NCBI GenBank assembly: GCA_033060915.1
Contig: CM065392.1
Span: forward strand, 7,039,501 to 7,103,500
Source: Euryodendron excelsum
Lineage: Eukaryota; Streptophyta; Magnoliopsida; Ericales; Pentaphylacaceae
Direction of reading: 5' to 3'
Length of the DNA stretch: 64,000 nucleotides
Below the pieces are notes generated by a model. The model was not told where the DNA came from, made no database searches, and saw only the letters and a program-made list of their open reading frames with translations. Positions 1-10,388 of the stretch are shown here, one piece after another; position 1 is the stretch's first letter, and each line of letters opens with the position of its first letter. The position numbers and the translations under genes are program-made.

Positions 1-1262
1 AAAGGGAGTGGACGCGATCTTATCAAGGGCTCTTCTGGCTATGTCATAGGTCGTCCATCCCGTACGACGCTTGTCCCTATTATCTAGCCACTCGTTCAGC
101 CATCGGTCTCATTCCTGCTATTCTAGATCGGCTCTTGTCGACTCTCTGGGTGAAGTCTGATTCCTCTCATGATGCCGATCTTCCTATTTGTCCTCGTACT
201 ATCTAGTGCTTGAGGCATGGATAGTCAGATGTGTGGCACGGAGGCTCATGCTTCTGGAATTCGTTCTCCTTTTTTTAACGCTGATCGGGCAATCTTCCGC
301 CCACTCGTCCATCCCTTTTGGCAATCGCCCATCTTATGGTTTCAACCTGAGACCTGAGGTGGGCTATCTCTTTTTCTCATCGCTAGAGTTCTTGCTCGAA
401 TACTTGGGGTGTAATATTACTTGGCAGGCACCCGCTGGAGGGCAAAGGGTTCAAGTTCCTGTGATGGCTCCTTCAGTGGTTCAGATTTCTGACATACTAT
501 GGAGCCCGCCGTAGCTCCTCTCGTCTTCGTTGTCAATTATCATCAGAGACTCGTATCTCTGATCTTATCAGCCGACCTCCCTAACTTCGAGCTACACCAT
601 CTTGATGGTCTAATAGATGTGTGTCCTCATGATTAGGAACGTCTCAGCTGTCTTCAATCTCCCTACTGATGAGCTCAACTTCTCCTCTAAGAAAGCTGGT
701 ACTCATCGCTGCTAAACCTTTCCACAGACGGCGCCAATTATAAGTAAATTTTTTAGAAGGCCTGATTCAATGCGCCAACCAAATTGATGAGCGTGAACAA
801 TCTGCACGAGAAAAAGATGATGAGAATGCGTCAACCCTCTTTGGGTAGATGACACTCCGATGATTAAGTTAGCCAAGCTTAATCTCAATGAATTGAATGA
901 AAGTACTATGCACTAGCCTAAGTGAACATATTTTGCATCTCTAGTGCATGGGGTATTTATAGGTTTTCGGAATGCCTATTCACTATAGGAGTTAGAATCA
1001 ATATCCTCATAGGAGTCTCTCCTTTTGAGTCGGTTTACTGTATATTGGACTTATCTTTCATTGTCGTAGTCTATTTAGAAATGTGACTTGTGTCTGCCGA
1101 ACCTATTAATTCTTGTAGTAGTTGGACTATAATTCTTGAGTCAGCCTTCTTGAGACATGTCCCAGGATCGACACAAGCCTGAACTACTTGGTCAGCAATC
1201 TTGGGCTGATCTTCCTGAATTAGTCTTCTCCTGTTTGGGATGTGACTCTCATTGAGCTCACA
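1..1262 (-). mobile_element. Remnant of a minus-strand LTR retroelement (LTR about 741-1262, internal part 1-740)
   Basis: Read on the minus strand, a GGCGCC-type primer-binding site (726-738) lies just inside a block that looks like an LTR. That block has a TATA-like CCTATAAATACC on the minus strand near 952-964 and begins TGTGAGC at 1262, the expected TG of an LTR start. The inner LTR end should read CA but does not, so that boundary near 741 is uncertain. The part from 740 down to 1 would be the leader of the element. It shows no long open frame; the short plus-strand frame at 188-514 has no recognisable motif. The rest of the element, including any second LTR, would lie left of the window. 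The assignment rests on the PBS-LTR arrangement, which is common in plant gypsy-type and derived non-autonomous elements. Confidence 0.5.
726..738 (-). other. Primer-binding site (TGGCGCCGTCTG, minus strand)
   Basis: The plus strand reads CAGACGGCGCCA, the complement of TGGCGCCGTCTG. This string typically follows the 5' LTR of many plant gypsy-type and LARD-like elements. It fixes the orientation of the remnant as minus, with the LTR to its right. Confidence 0.55.
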
Positions 1263-1706
1263 ATATATATTGTGCATACAAAAAAATTATTCTTTTTTAA
1301 TTGCAATGCCACAATATTTGACAATCAAATTGTCTAAGTTAAAATTAATTTATTGGCAGACCTATAAAACAATTTGTTTTTTGGACTACACCTATGGAAC
1401 TATTTATCACTTGGTGTTCAATCCCCTAACAGCAAATTGTAACCGATTTGTTTCTTTAAATATCCACTTAAAGTGAAATATAAAAATACTATAACTTATT
1501 GTCAATCGTAGGTAGGTTAATTATCTATCTACTTAGACTAGGTCTATGTTTATCCTATGTTGTCAAGTCAAATAAAGACTTTAATCCTCAGGAAGTACTT
1601 GCATTGTACAGATGGAGACTTATCAACCAATGGCCGCTTATGGCACAATAATGCTATGTTAGAATATTATATTTATAAAGGAAAATGAAATCGATTATTT
1701 ATATAT
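1263..1706. other. AT-rich spacer without recognisable genes
   Basis: Non-coding, AT-rich sequence between the gypsy-type remnant and the copia insertion. The last bases before the copia LTR (1702-1706, TATAT) are the left target site. No other structure was seen. Confidence 0.6.
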
Positions 1707-2088
1707 TGTGACGTATGGGATGACGGCGGCTTATAGCCGCCATCCCTTCCGCAGCCCCCTCCCCCTTTACTCTCTCTCTCTCCTCTTTATATCTATAAAT
1801 AGAAAGGCCTAGAGAGCCTCTCAGCAGAGCAAAAAAGGAGAGAAAAATCAAAGAGAGAAAGAACAGAGAGAGGAAAGAGAAGAAAGAGCTGTCTAGGTGA
1901 GTTGTAAATATCATGTTGTATTATTATTTTATATTGGCAATAAAATTTTGGGTGATCCAGAAGATCAACCATAAATATTTCTGAAGAATAAATATGATAA
2001 ATATTTGATAGTTCCTGAAGAACTATTCACGATATTTACGATTGTGTTGATTTATTTTCTCTAGCTTATATTCTTTACTTTTATAACA
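1707..2088 (+). repeat. 5' LTR of the copia element
   Basis: 382 bp, TG to CA. Near its start is a 6-bp inverted repeat, GGCGGC-TTATA-GCCGCC, which can form a hairpin in U3. A TATA-like CTATAAATAG near 1793-1802 is followed by a purine-rich stretch of the kind expected at the start of R. Confidence 0.93.
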
Positions 2089-2110
2089 CGTTATCAGCAC
2101 GAGACTCTAA
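2089..2110 (+). other. Probable primer-binding region of the copia element
   Basis: The two bases CG and then TTATCAGCACGAGA follow the LTR directly. This is not the usual copia TGGTATCAGAGC complement of initiator tRNA-Met. The same TTATCAGCACGAG string is familiar next to LTRs of this plant copia lineage, so I take it as the family's own primer site; the tRNA involved was not worked out. Confidence 0.5.
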
Positions 2111-2566
2111 GTACTTTGTGGTTTTCTTGACATCATGATACTACTTTTTCTGTATAATTTATTTTCATTTTGAATTCTTTACTGTGCACTCAATTCGTGT
2201 GAATAGTATGAACAATAATTCACTATTGCGATGAATAGTATTTCTTTAAAAACTTTGTTGCTTTATTTCTCTCAGATCTTGCATTATTTGCTTATGATAG
2301 TTAGAGATCTGGAATCCATATTTCAATACCTTTCCATAGGCATGTGACTTGACTATATTTTGATGTATGGATTGAAAGTTGGAATAAAGACAGAAATAGT
2401 AATATTATATATATTTCGTTGCATATTACTATTCATGAATAGTGATGAATAGTATTGAAATAGTAAAATATAATATAAAATGCAATGAATAGTGCATTGA
2501 TTTTCGTTTAATTATACAACATACCTGATTTAAGCTTATTGTTTTGTATAGTATAGCATTATAAAA

Positions 2567-3592
2567 ATGTCAAATCTGGCCAAATTGGAATTTGCCGCCC
2601 TTGATATTTCTGGCGATAATTATTTATCGTGGATCCTTGATGCTGAGATCCATCTTGCTGTAAAAGCACTTGAATAAACAATAGTGGAGGAAAATGACGC
2701 ATCCCAGCAGGATCGCGCAAAAGCTATGATTTTCCTTCGCCATCATCTTCATGAGAAACTGAAATCAGAATACCTCACGATAAAAGATTCATTGCTCTTG
2801 TGGCAAAATTTAAAGGAGAGATACGAGCACCAGAAGACCGTAATCCTCCCAAGAGCCAGATCTGAATGGATGCACCTGAGGTTGCAAGATTATAAAACTG
2901 TCAGTGAGTACAACTTTGCATTATTTAAAATCAGCTCACGATTAAAATTATGTGGAGACAAGATTACGGATGAAGACATGTTAGAAAAAATATTTTCTCC
3001 ATTCCATGCCTCGAATGTGCTCCTGCAGCAGCAATATCGAGAGCGTAGATTTAAGAAATATTCTGAATTAATATCCTGTCTTCTTGTGGCTGAGCAAAAT
3101 AATGAGTTGTTACTGAAAAATCACCAGTCCCAACCTACTGGTTCAACTCCATTCCCTAAAGTGAATGCAAGCTCAATTAGCAGACGTGGTCGCGGACGTG
3201 GTCGTGATAATGGCAGAAATAATAGTCGCAATCATGGACATTATCGTGGAAGTTATCATATGAGATTTAAAAATACCACACCATACCACCAGCAGTGGAA
3301 TAAATATGAAAAGGGGAAAGGGTTACAGAATCAACCTCCTCCTAAGAAATCTGAAGATACCTGTTATAGGTGTGGGATGAGAGGCCATTGGTCACGTACC
3401 TGTCATACGCCCAAACATTTGAGAGAGCTTTATCAAGCCTCAATTAAAGATAAAGAAAAAAATGCAGAACTGCATTTTACAGATTTTGATGGCCAAGTTG
3501 ATATTTCTCATCTTGATGTTTCAGATTTCTTTAAAGATGCAAATGGAAGAATAGACCATTTAATTGGTGATGGAGATGTCCACATTACTTAA
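2567..3592 (+). pseudogene. gag: copia gag, interrupted by an in-frame stop at codon 37
   Basis: The family start is the ATG at 2567 (protein begins MSNLAKLEFA). The frame reads into the gag domain but meets TAA at 2675-2677, codon 37. It reopens at once, and an ATG at 2684 starts an uninterrupted 302-residue frame to 3592. The protein has the UBN2/retrotran_gag region (LLLWQNLKERYEH, CGDKITDEDMLEK), a basic Arg/Gly stretch, and an intact CCHC knuckle (CYRCGMRGHWSRTC) that binds RNA. In life gag would form the capsid of the cytoplasmic particle. Re-initiation at 2684 would give a product lacking the first 39 residues. The stop could be a recent single-base change, since the frame downstream is undamaged. 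Gag and pol are in different frames, with about 100 nt between the gag stop and the first pol Met. Confidence 0.88.
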
Positions 3593-3695
3593 TATTATTG
3601 CTCTAGTCCATGTAGTTTTTATCATCTTGTGTAATATTTCCTTCATCCGTTTGTCTTTATAATAAATGATCATGTTTTAATTAAGCACTTTTAAT

Positions 3696-6600
3696 ATGTT
3701 ATATAGATACATAGATCATATCAACACGTTGAGTATATCTAAAATGAATGATGAAGCCATATGTCTGGTAGACAGTGGAACAACACACACAATTCTTCGC
3801 GAGAAAAAATATTTCTCACACTTGACATTACTTAAAGCTAATGTCAAGACAATCTCTGGCACAACAAAATTAATTGAAGGCTCCGGAAGGGCCAATATAA
3901 TATTGCCAAGAGGAACAAAGCTATGCATTGATGATGCATTATATTCTACAAAATCTACAAGAAATTTGATTAGTTTTAAAGATATACGTCGTAATGGATA
4001 TCATATTGAGACGACGAATGCAGATAATGTAGAACAACTCTACATTATTGCTTATATTTCAGGAAAGAAATATATATCAGAAAAACTTGCTGCATTGTCT
4101 TCTGGATTATATTATACTTCTATAAAAGCAGAAGAATCACCTGTAGTGATGCACCAGAAGTGCTTTGACCCAAAGAATTTTATACTATGGCATGATCGTT
4201 TGGGTCATCCAGGGTCAACAATGATGCGTCGAATTATTGACAACTCACATGGACATCCGTTAAAGAACCTGAAGATTCTGTTGTCACATGATTATACATA
4301 TGCTGCCTGTTCACAAGGAAAATTAATTGTCAGACCATCTCCTTCCAAGGTAATTCTTGAGTCCCAATCATTCTTACAAAGAATTCACAGGGATATCTGT
4401 AAGCCAATACATCCTCCATGTGGACCATTTCGTTATTTCATGGTTTTAATAGATGCATCTACACAGTGGTCACATGTTTGTTTACTATCTACCCGTAATA
4501 TTACTTTTGCTAGACTGCTTACTCAAATTATTCGCTTACGGGCACAATTTTCAGATTACCCAATCAAGTCGATACGACTAGATAATGCTGGAGAATTTAC
4601 ATCCCAAACCTTTGATGATTATTGTATGTCAATAGGGATTGATGTTGAACACCCAATTGCCCACACACATACACAAAATGGTCTTGCTGAAGCTTTTATA
4701 AAACGACTTCAGTTGATTGCTCGACCTTTACTTATGAAAACAAAATTACCTGTTTCTGCTTGGGGACATGCCATATTGCATGCTGCATCTTTGGTTAGAG
4801 TCCGACCAACTGCTTATCATCAGTACTTACCATTACAACTTGTTATTGGTCAGCAACCAAATATTTCTCACGTACGAGTTTTTGGTTATGCTGTATATGT
4901 ACCTATCTCACCCCCACAGCGTACTAAAATGGGTCCCCAACGTAGACTTGGAATTTATGTTGGTTTTGATTCTCCATCTATTATTAGATATTTGGAACCC
5001 TTAACAGGTGATGTCTTCAAGGCACGTTTCGCGGATTGTCATTTTGATGAGTCAGTCTTCCCACCATTAGGGGGAGAAAGGACGCAATTAGAAAAGCAAC
5101 GAGAGATCAGTTGGAATATTGTAACAATGTCTTATCTTGATCCTCGAACGAGTCAATGTGAATCAGAAATTCACAGAATTATTCATTTACAGACAATTGC
5201 AAATCAATTGCCTGATGCCTTCACCGACACAAAGAATGTGACAAAATCACATATACCAGCTGCTAATACTCCAGCACATATTGATGCTCCTGTAGGACAA
5301 TCTATTAGTACAGCAGCAAATGAATCTAAAACACACTTGAAGCGTGGGAGGCCTGTCAGTGCAAAAGACACGATTCCTAGAAAAAGGAAGACACAAGAAA
5401 CAATGCATAAGCAAGTTGGTGCTCCTGAAGAGAACACAATATCTAAACTTCCTGAAGAAGAGAATCTTGAAGAAGAATTCCCAGAAGAGAAACCTCCTGA
5501 AGAGATATCTCCTGTAAGTGATATGGTACCTGAAAATAATGAGATCTCAATAAGTTATATGCATACAGGAGAAAGCTGGAAGAGAAATAAGATTGTTGTC
5601 GACAACATATTTTCATTTAAAGTAGCTCTTGGCATTACCAGAAGTAATGAAGAGACTGAACCACAAACAGTCGACGAATGTCGACGTAGAATTGATTGGC
5701 CAAAATGGAAAGAAGCTATTGAGGCAGAATTACACTCTTTAGCACAACGTAAAGTATTTGGACCTGTAGTCCACACACCTGAAGATGTGAAACCTGTTGG
5801 ATATAAATGGGTATTCGTACGAAAACGAAATGAGAAAAATGAAATAGTACGATATAAAGCCCGACTCGTAGCACAAGGTTTCTCGCAGAGACCTGGTATT
5901 GACTACGATGAGACTTATTCTCCTGTAATGGATGCCATTACGTTCAGATTCTTACTTAGTTTATCAGTCTCAGAAGGACTGGATATGCGTCTGATGGACG
6001 TCGTGACTGCCTACTTATATGGTGAATTAGAAATTGATATATATATGAAAATTCCTGAAGGATTTAAAATGCCTGAAGCACATATTTCATCTAGAAGCTT
6101 ATATTCTATCAAGCTTCAACGATCGCTGTATGGGTTAAAACAATCTGGACGCATGTGGTACAATCGTCTTAGTGAATATCTATTGAAAAATGGATATGTG
6201 AATAATACAATTTGTCCATGCGTTTTTATTAAGAAATCAGAATCTGGATTTGCTATTATTGCAGTCTATGTTGATGATCTGAATCTTATTGGAACTTCTG
6301 AAGAACTGACAACATCTGCTCGTTATTTAAAGAAGGAGTTTGAAATGAAAGATCTTGGAAAAACCAAGTATTGTCTTGGCTTACAGATTGAGCACTTATC
6401 CAGTGGAATTCTTGTCCATCAATCAGCATATACTGAAAAGGTTTTAAAACAGTTTTACATGGACAAAGCTCATCCATTAAGTTCTCCAATGGTTGTCCGT
6501 TCACTAGATGTACATAAAGATATTTTTCGTCCTCAAGATGACGGTGAAGAACTTCTTGGTCCTGAAGTACCATATCTTAGTGCAATTGGTGCCCTTATGT

Positions 6601-7268
6601 ATCTTGCCAATTGTACAAGACCTGATATAGCATTCTCTGTCAACTTATTGGCACGATACAGTTCTGCACCAACACAAAGATATTGGAAAGGAGTGAAACA
6701 TATACTGCGTTACCTACGAGGGACAACTGATATGGGATTATTTTATTTCAAGGAGTCACAACCTGAATTGATTGGCTATGCAGACGCTGGCTACCTTTCT
6801 GATCCTCATAAAGCTAGGTCTCAAACTGGGTATGTGTTTACTTATGGTAACACTGCTATATCCTGGCGATCAGTGAAGCAAACATTAACTGCAACTTCTT
6901 CAAATCATTCTGAGATAATTGCAATTCATGAAGCAAGCCGAGAGTGTATCTGGCTAAGATCCATGATTCAACATATTCAAGAAAGTTGCGGATTATCTAC
7001 AATCAAAGATACATCGACGATATTATACGAGGATAATGCAGCTTGTATTGCACAGATTAAGGGAGACTACATTAAAGGTGACAGAACGAAGCATATTTCT
7101 CCAAAGTTCTTCCATACACATGAGCTCCAGAAAAGTGGTGATCTTGATGTTCAGCAAATACGGTCTAGTGATAATTTGGCCGACTTATTTACTAAGGCAT
7201 TACCAACTGCAACATTTGAAAAGCTTGTGCATGGTATTGGTATGTGCCGTCTCAGAAATCTTTCATGA
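3696..7268 (+). CDS. pol: copia Pol polyprotein (protease, integrase, reverse transcriptase, RNase H)
   Basis: Open frame of 1190 residues. The aspartic protease has VDSGTTHT with Asp26. GAG-pre-integrase has LWHDRLGHPG (His166, His171), and the following Cys pair is Y-A-A-C, with Tyr202 where the family has Cys and Cys205 kept. The integrase core has Asp253, Asp296 and Glu332; the last two are separated by exactly 35 residues, as in the DDE family. A Glu/Pro-rich linker follows (around 585-610), then the reverse transcriptase with YKWVFVRKRN, KARLVAQGFSQ and the catalytic YVDD at 858-861. RNase H has GYADAGYLSDPHKARS and ends near ADLFTKALP. The start is the first in-frame ATG; the natural N-terminus may arise differently, because gag and pol are separate frames. 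The frame is intact, so the Tyr202 change is the only candidate lesion seen. Confidence 0.93.
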   Translation: MLYRYIDHINTLSISKMNDEAICLVDSGTTHTILREKKYFSHLTLLKANVKTISGTTKLIEGSGRANIILPRGTKLCIDDALYSTKSTRNLISFKDIRRNGYHIETTNADNVEQLYIIAYISGKKYISEKLAALSSGLYYTSIKAEESPVVMHQKCFDPKNFILWHDRLGHPGSTMMRRIIDNSHGHPLKNLKILLSHDYTYAACSQGKLIVRPSPSKVILESQSFLQRIHRDICKPIHPPCGPFRYFMVLIDASTQWSHVCLLSTRNITFARLLTQIIRLRAQFSDYPIKSIRLDNAGEFTSQTFDDYCMSIGIDVEHPIAHTHTQNGLAEAFIKRLQLIARPLLMKTKLPVSAWGHAILHAASLVRVRPTAYHQYLPLQLVIGQQPNISHVRVFGYAVYVPISPPQRTKMGPQRRLGIYVGFDSPSIIRYLEPLTGDVFKARFADCHFDESVFPPLGGERTQLEKQREISWNIVTMSYLDPRTSQCESEIHRIIHLQTIANQLPDAFTDTKNVTKSHIPAANTPAHIDAPVGQSISTAANESKTHLKRGRPVSAKDTIPRKRKTQETMHKQVGAPEENTISKLPEEENLEEEFPEEKPPEEISPVSDMVPENNEISISYMHTGESWKRNKIVVDNIFSFKVALGITRSNEETEPQTVDECRRRIDWPKWKEAIEAELHSLAQRKVFGPVVHTPEDVKPVGYKWVFVRKRNEKNEIVRYKARLVAQGFSQRPGIDYDETYSPVMDAITFRFLLSLSVSEGLDMRLMDVVTAYLYGELEIDIYMKIPEGFKMPEAHISSRSLYSIKLQRSLYGLKQSGRMWYNRLSEYLLKNGYVNNTICPCVFIKKSESGFAIIAVYVDDLNLIGTSEELTTSARYLKKEFEMKDLGKTKYCLGLQIEHLSSGILVHQSAYTEKVLKQFYMDKAHPLSSPMVVRSLDVHKDIFRPQDDGEELLGPEVPYLSAIGALMYLANCTRPDIAFSVNLLARYSSAPTQRYWKGVKHILRYLRGTTDMGLFYFKESQPELIGYADAGYLSDPHKARSQTGYVFTYGNTAISWRSVKQTLTATSSNHSEIIAIHEASRECIWLRSMIQHIQESCGLSTIKDTSTILYEDNAACIAQIKGDYIKGDRTKHISPKFFHTHELQKSGDLDVQQIRSSDNLADLFTKALPTATFEKLVHGIGMCRLRNLS

Positions 7269-7399
7269 AGCAGATAATTTTCTTATTCTTCAGGGGGAGT
7301 TAAGTACTGTACTCTTTTTCCTTCGCTATGGTTTTTTCCCACTGAGTTTTTCCTAGCAAGGTTTTAATGAGGCAGTTTTAACATATCCAATAGGTCATC

Positions 7400-7409
7400 C
7401 CAGGGGGAG
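7400..7409 (+). other. Polypurine tract of the copia element
   Basis: CAGGGGGAG lies immediately before the 3' LTR TGTGACG, the standard site for plus-strand priming. A second AGGGGGAG occurs at about 7291-7298 near the end of pol. Confidence 0.85.
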
Positions 7410-7788
7410 TGTGACGTATGGGATGACGGCGGCTTATAGCCGCCATCCCTTCCGCAGCCCCCTCCCCCTTACTCTCTCTCTCCTCTTTATATCTATAAAT
7501 AGAGAGGCCTAGAGAGCCTCTCAGCAGAGCGAAAAAGAAGAGAAAAATCAAAGAGAGAAAGAACAAAGAGAGGAAAGAGAAGAAAGAGCTGTCTAGGTGA
7601 GTTGTAAATATCATGTTGTATTATTATTTTATATTGGCAATAAAGTTTTGGGTGATCCAGAAGATCAACCATAAATATTCTTGAAGAATAAATATGATAA
7701 ATATTTGATAGTTCCTGAAGAACTATTCACGATATTTACGATTGTGTTGATTTATTTTCTCTAACTTATATTCTTTACTTTTATAACA
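7410..7788 (+). repeat. 3' LTR of the copia element
   Basis: 379 bp, TG to CA, about 98 percent identical to the 5' LTR. It ends AACA and is followed by TATAC, a 4-of-5 match to the left flank. Confidence 0.93.
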
Positions 7789-8103
7789 TATACTCGGTTT
7801 CTATGGTTTATCAAACAAAAAAAAAAATTGAAATTTTTTAACAACTACTAATTCATTTTTTTCCTATTTTTCTAATACAAAAAAAATTAGACTCTTTTAC
7901 TTCATGTCCCTTTCTACGTCATTTCGCTGAACTTGTATTACAAGCCAATAAAATTAAAAAAATACTTGAGTATTTATCATAAACAATTAAAACTAAAGAG
8001 TTAGTGGAGACATTTTCTTCATGCTTGACATTCCTACCGATTAGAATTTTAACCTGTTTATTTGGCATAACTTTTGTTGACTTGTGATATCACATTAGTA
8101 AAA

Positions 8104-8281
8104 TAATTTAATTTTAATACACTGTCAGTATAAAAAATATTTACATAAGCATGCAATAAAATATGACACGTGTGTACGAACATTGCATGTTTATGTTGTA
8201 CTTAAATTCTAAATGACACATATCGCTTTTTTGATGCATGTAAAAAAATATTTACACTGACAATGCATCAAAATTAAACTC
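8104..8281. mobile_element. Short Mutator-type MITE, 178 bp
   Basis: The ends form an imperfect inverted repeat of about 45 bp; the shared core is TTTAATTTT followed by a CACTGTCAGT-like block and an AT run. The flanks TTAGTAAAA (8095-8103) and TTAGCAAAA (8282-8290) match at 8 of 9 bases, as expected for a 9-bp Mutator-type target duplication. It has no coding capacity. Confidence 0.7.
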
Positions 8282-8357
8282 TTAGCAAAATAATACCGTA
8301 TCACTATTACACTTAATTTTCTCCTTAATTTAGTGTATATAAACCCAGAGTCCAAGG

Positions 8358-8720
8358 TGTTAACCCTAATTTTATTCAAATAGAATTTTACATGTGATTT
8401 TGATGATAACTTACTTTGATTTATAAATGTTTTTATGATTAAGTATATTCAATACTTTTAATCCTTGGTCTAGTTGGTATAATAAAGTTTTGAAAGAGTA
8501 TGAAGTACTTGAAAGAGAGATCAAGACTTAAAAAGTTATATCTAAATCCTTAAAAATCATGTTTTAAGGAAACTTGATTAAAGAAAGAAAATTAGAGGAT
8601 AAAATTTTCTTCTAAGGTTGAAAATTTGATGAAACTATATCCTACAATACAGTCTTCGTTTTTTGCCCATATCTTTTGATCCAACCGTTGGTTTAATCTT
8701 ATTTTTATGGCATTATAAAG
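8358..8720 (+). repeat. Left part of an LTR-like sequence (possible start TGTTAACCC at 8358), cut by the solo LTR
   Basis: TGTTAACCCTAATTTT, with TGTGATTTTGATGATAAC shortly after, resembles the start of SIRE-type copia LTRs. The first 192-bp repeat unit begins at 8668 and is cut at 8720. After removal of the solo LTR it continues at 13456. The family assignment comes from remembered LTR starts and is uncertain. Confidence 0.4.
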
Positions 8721-9489
8721 TGTCGCGCCCCGGTTTTTGGGGTGTCCAAGGTCCTTTCGGCTCGGAGACCCTAAAGCACGGAACTCTGTCACTAGAACTC
8801 GCTCTCTTAGAAGGACAAGTGTGACTAGGTTTGAAAATTAGTTTGACTAATGGCTTTTTAGAAAAATAGGAGTCGCCACCTAACTTGATTAAGGTGATTT
8901 AGGGCACCTAAAATTAAGTGTTAATTCGAAGATTAAACTTAGGGTCTTTTGAAAAAGGTTTTGAAAACTCTCTCAAGATAGGGTTTTTAAGGACATAGGC
9001 TGTTTGGCAACCTTTGAAAAAATTTAAGTCCTTTTAAAAAATAACTCCATTTTGGTCATTTGAAAACAGAAATCTATGATTCGGGGATTGGTTACGTGTA
9101 GGGAAGATATCCTAAGATCATCACCCTACCCCGCCCTTTCGGTACCTACATGTCTAATCACCCTTTGCCCACTCACTAGAATAACCGGTTACCATTGTCC
9201 ACTTAATATCTACTTTAGAATTTTAAAAACGGGGTTTAGTCATCACTTTTCGGATGGATGATACATGATGCAAGTTTTTGGAAGAAGTTTGAAAATAATA
9301 AGGGTTTTGAAAGAGTTTGGAATAGGAGTTTTGAATTGATTAGAATTTTTGAAAAAGAGATTGGAGTTGGCATAACAGTTATGACCTTACCATTTTAGGT
9401 TGCCTACGTATCTCATTTGGCGAGAATCAGGTCATTCGTAGTTCGGGCAAGAGCCCGATGAAAAATAGGTGCATTAGCGCCTTCGGAAG

Positions 9490-9640
9490 GTTTAAAGACA
9501 CTTTGGGTCTTTGAAAAAGTTTAAGACACTTTGAGGTCTTTGGAAAAGTTCAAGACACTTTGAGGTCTTTGGAAGTTGAAGACCTTTTGAGGTCTTTGAA
9601 AATTGAAGGCCCTTTGTGGTCTTGGAGGTTTTGACTTGAA
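9490..9640 (+). repeat. Tandem repeats of about 28-29 bp in the solo LTR
   Basis: About five diverged units built on AAGACACTTTGAGGTCTTTG, each followed by a short purine-rich spacer. They drift toward the right end. Confidence 0.75.
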
Positions 9641-10129
9641 ATTGAATGGTGGAGTGCTTTTGAAAGTGATTTTGGATCACCTTAAAGGAGTTTTGGAAAA
9701 AAGGCTTTGTCATGACTCAAGGGAACTTGAAAGTGTTTTTGAAGTCTTGCTTTAAAAACCTTGGAGGAATGTTTTGATGAATTAGTTTTGGAGAGTGTTT
9801 TTTTGGAAATGGTTAAGAGTTTGGAATCCTAATATGGACAACCTTAGAGGTTGTTCTTGATTTATCACTTTTTCTTGGAATCCCTAACCATGAGAGGGCT
9901 AGGGACACTTTAGATTTGTGACCTTTTGAAAAAACATTTTTGGAGATGTCTTGAAAATGGAGTGTAAGAACATTCGAAGAGTTTATGGAGTTGGTTTTTT
10001 GAAATCATGAGAGTAGGGGGTTTTTAGAAAAATAGGTTATGAGGATAATTTAAAAATTGAATGATCATTTAGAAAAGCGTTCAAGAGTTGGAACCTTGAA
10101 GCATACCAACTTATGTTGAGTTAGTTTAT

Positions 10130-10388
10130 GGTTAAGGGTGACCTAGGGTTAACTAACTTGGGTCAGGTTAACCTAGGGTTAAGACGACCTATGGTTAACT
10201 AACTTGGGTTAGGCTAACCTAAGGTTAAGATGACTTAGGGTTAGTTTAACCTAAGGTGAGTGAACTAGGGTCAAGTTAACCTAGGGTTGGACAACTAAGG
10301 TCAAGTTAACCTAGGGTTAGATAACTAGGGTCAAGTTAACCTAGGATTAGATAACTAGGGTCAAGTTAACCTAGGGTTAGATTGTAGA
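10130..10388 (+). repeat. 30-bp tandem repeats with CCTAGGGTTA cores in the solo LTR
   Basis: From 10241 the units repeat exactly every 30 bp (AACTAGGGTCAAGTTAACC plus CTAGGGTTAGAT), about 4.7 copies. More degenerate copies precede them from about 10130. The GGGTTAG and CTAGGGTT pieces resemble shifted telomere repeats, but the period is 30, not 6 or 7. Confidence 0.85.

Larger units (their letters stand above)
1707..7788 (+). mobile_element. Nearly complete Ty1/copia LTR retrotransposon, 6.08 kb
   Basis: Both LTRs start TGTGACG and end AACA. The left one is 382 bp (1707-2088) and the right one 379 bp (7410-7788). Counted by eye they differ by 8 substitutions and two small indels (one T and one CT unit), about 2.1 percent, which implies recent insertion. 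The flanks are TATAT on the left and TATAC on the right, a 4-of-5 match to the expected 5-bp duplication. Inside are a primer site, gag, a separate pol frame in copia order (protease, integrase, reverse transcriptase, RNase H) and a purine tract. The gag sequence resembles the widespread plant copia lineages of the Ale/Retrofit type. Two changes probably make this copy defective: a stop at gag codon 37, and a Tyr in place of the first Cys of the integrase zinc motif. Confidence 0.95.

Noticed and set aside
188..514. 108-codon frame in the left remnant
   Set aside because: No known motif, overlaps the leader of a minus-strand retroelement, and has no promoter or splice context.
10241..10380. 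Regular 30-bp repeats resembling a CRISPR array
   Set aside because: Units are directly adjacent with no unique spacers, and they lie in a plant LTR; this is a simple tandem repeat.
10130..10388. Interstitial telomere repeat
   Set aside because: TTTAGGG units are absent; the CTAGGGTTA pieces occur once per 30-bp unit only.
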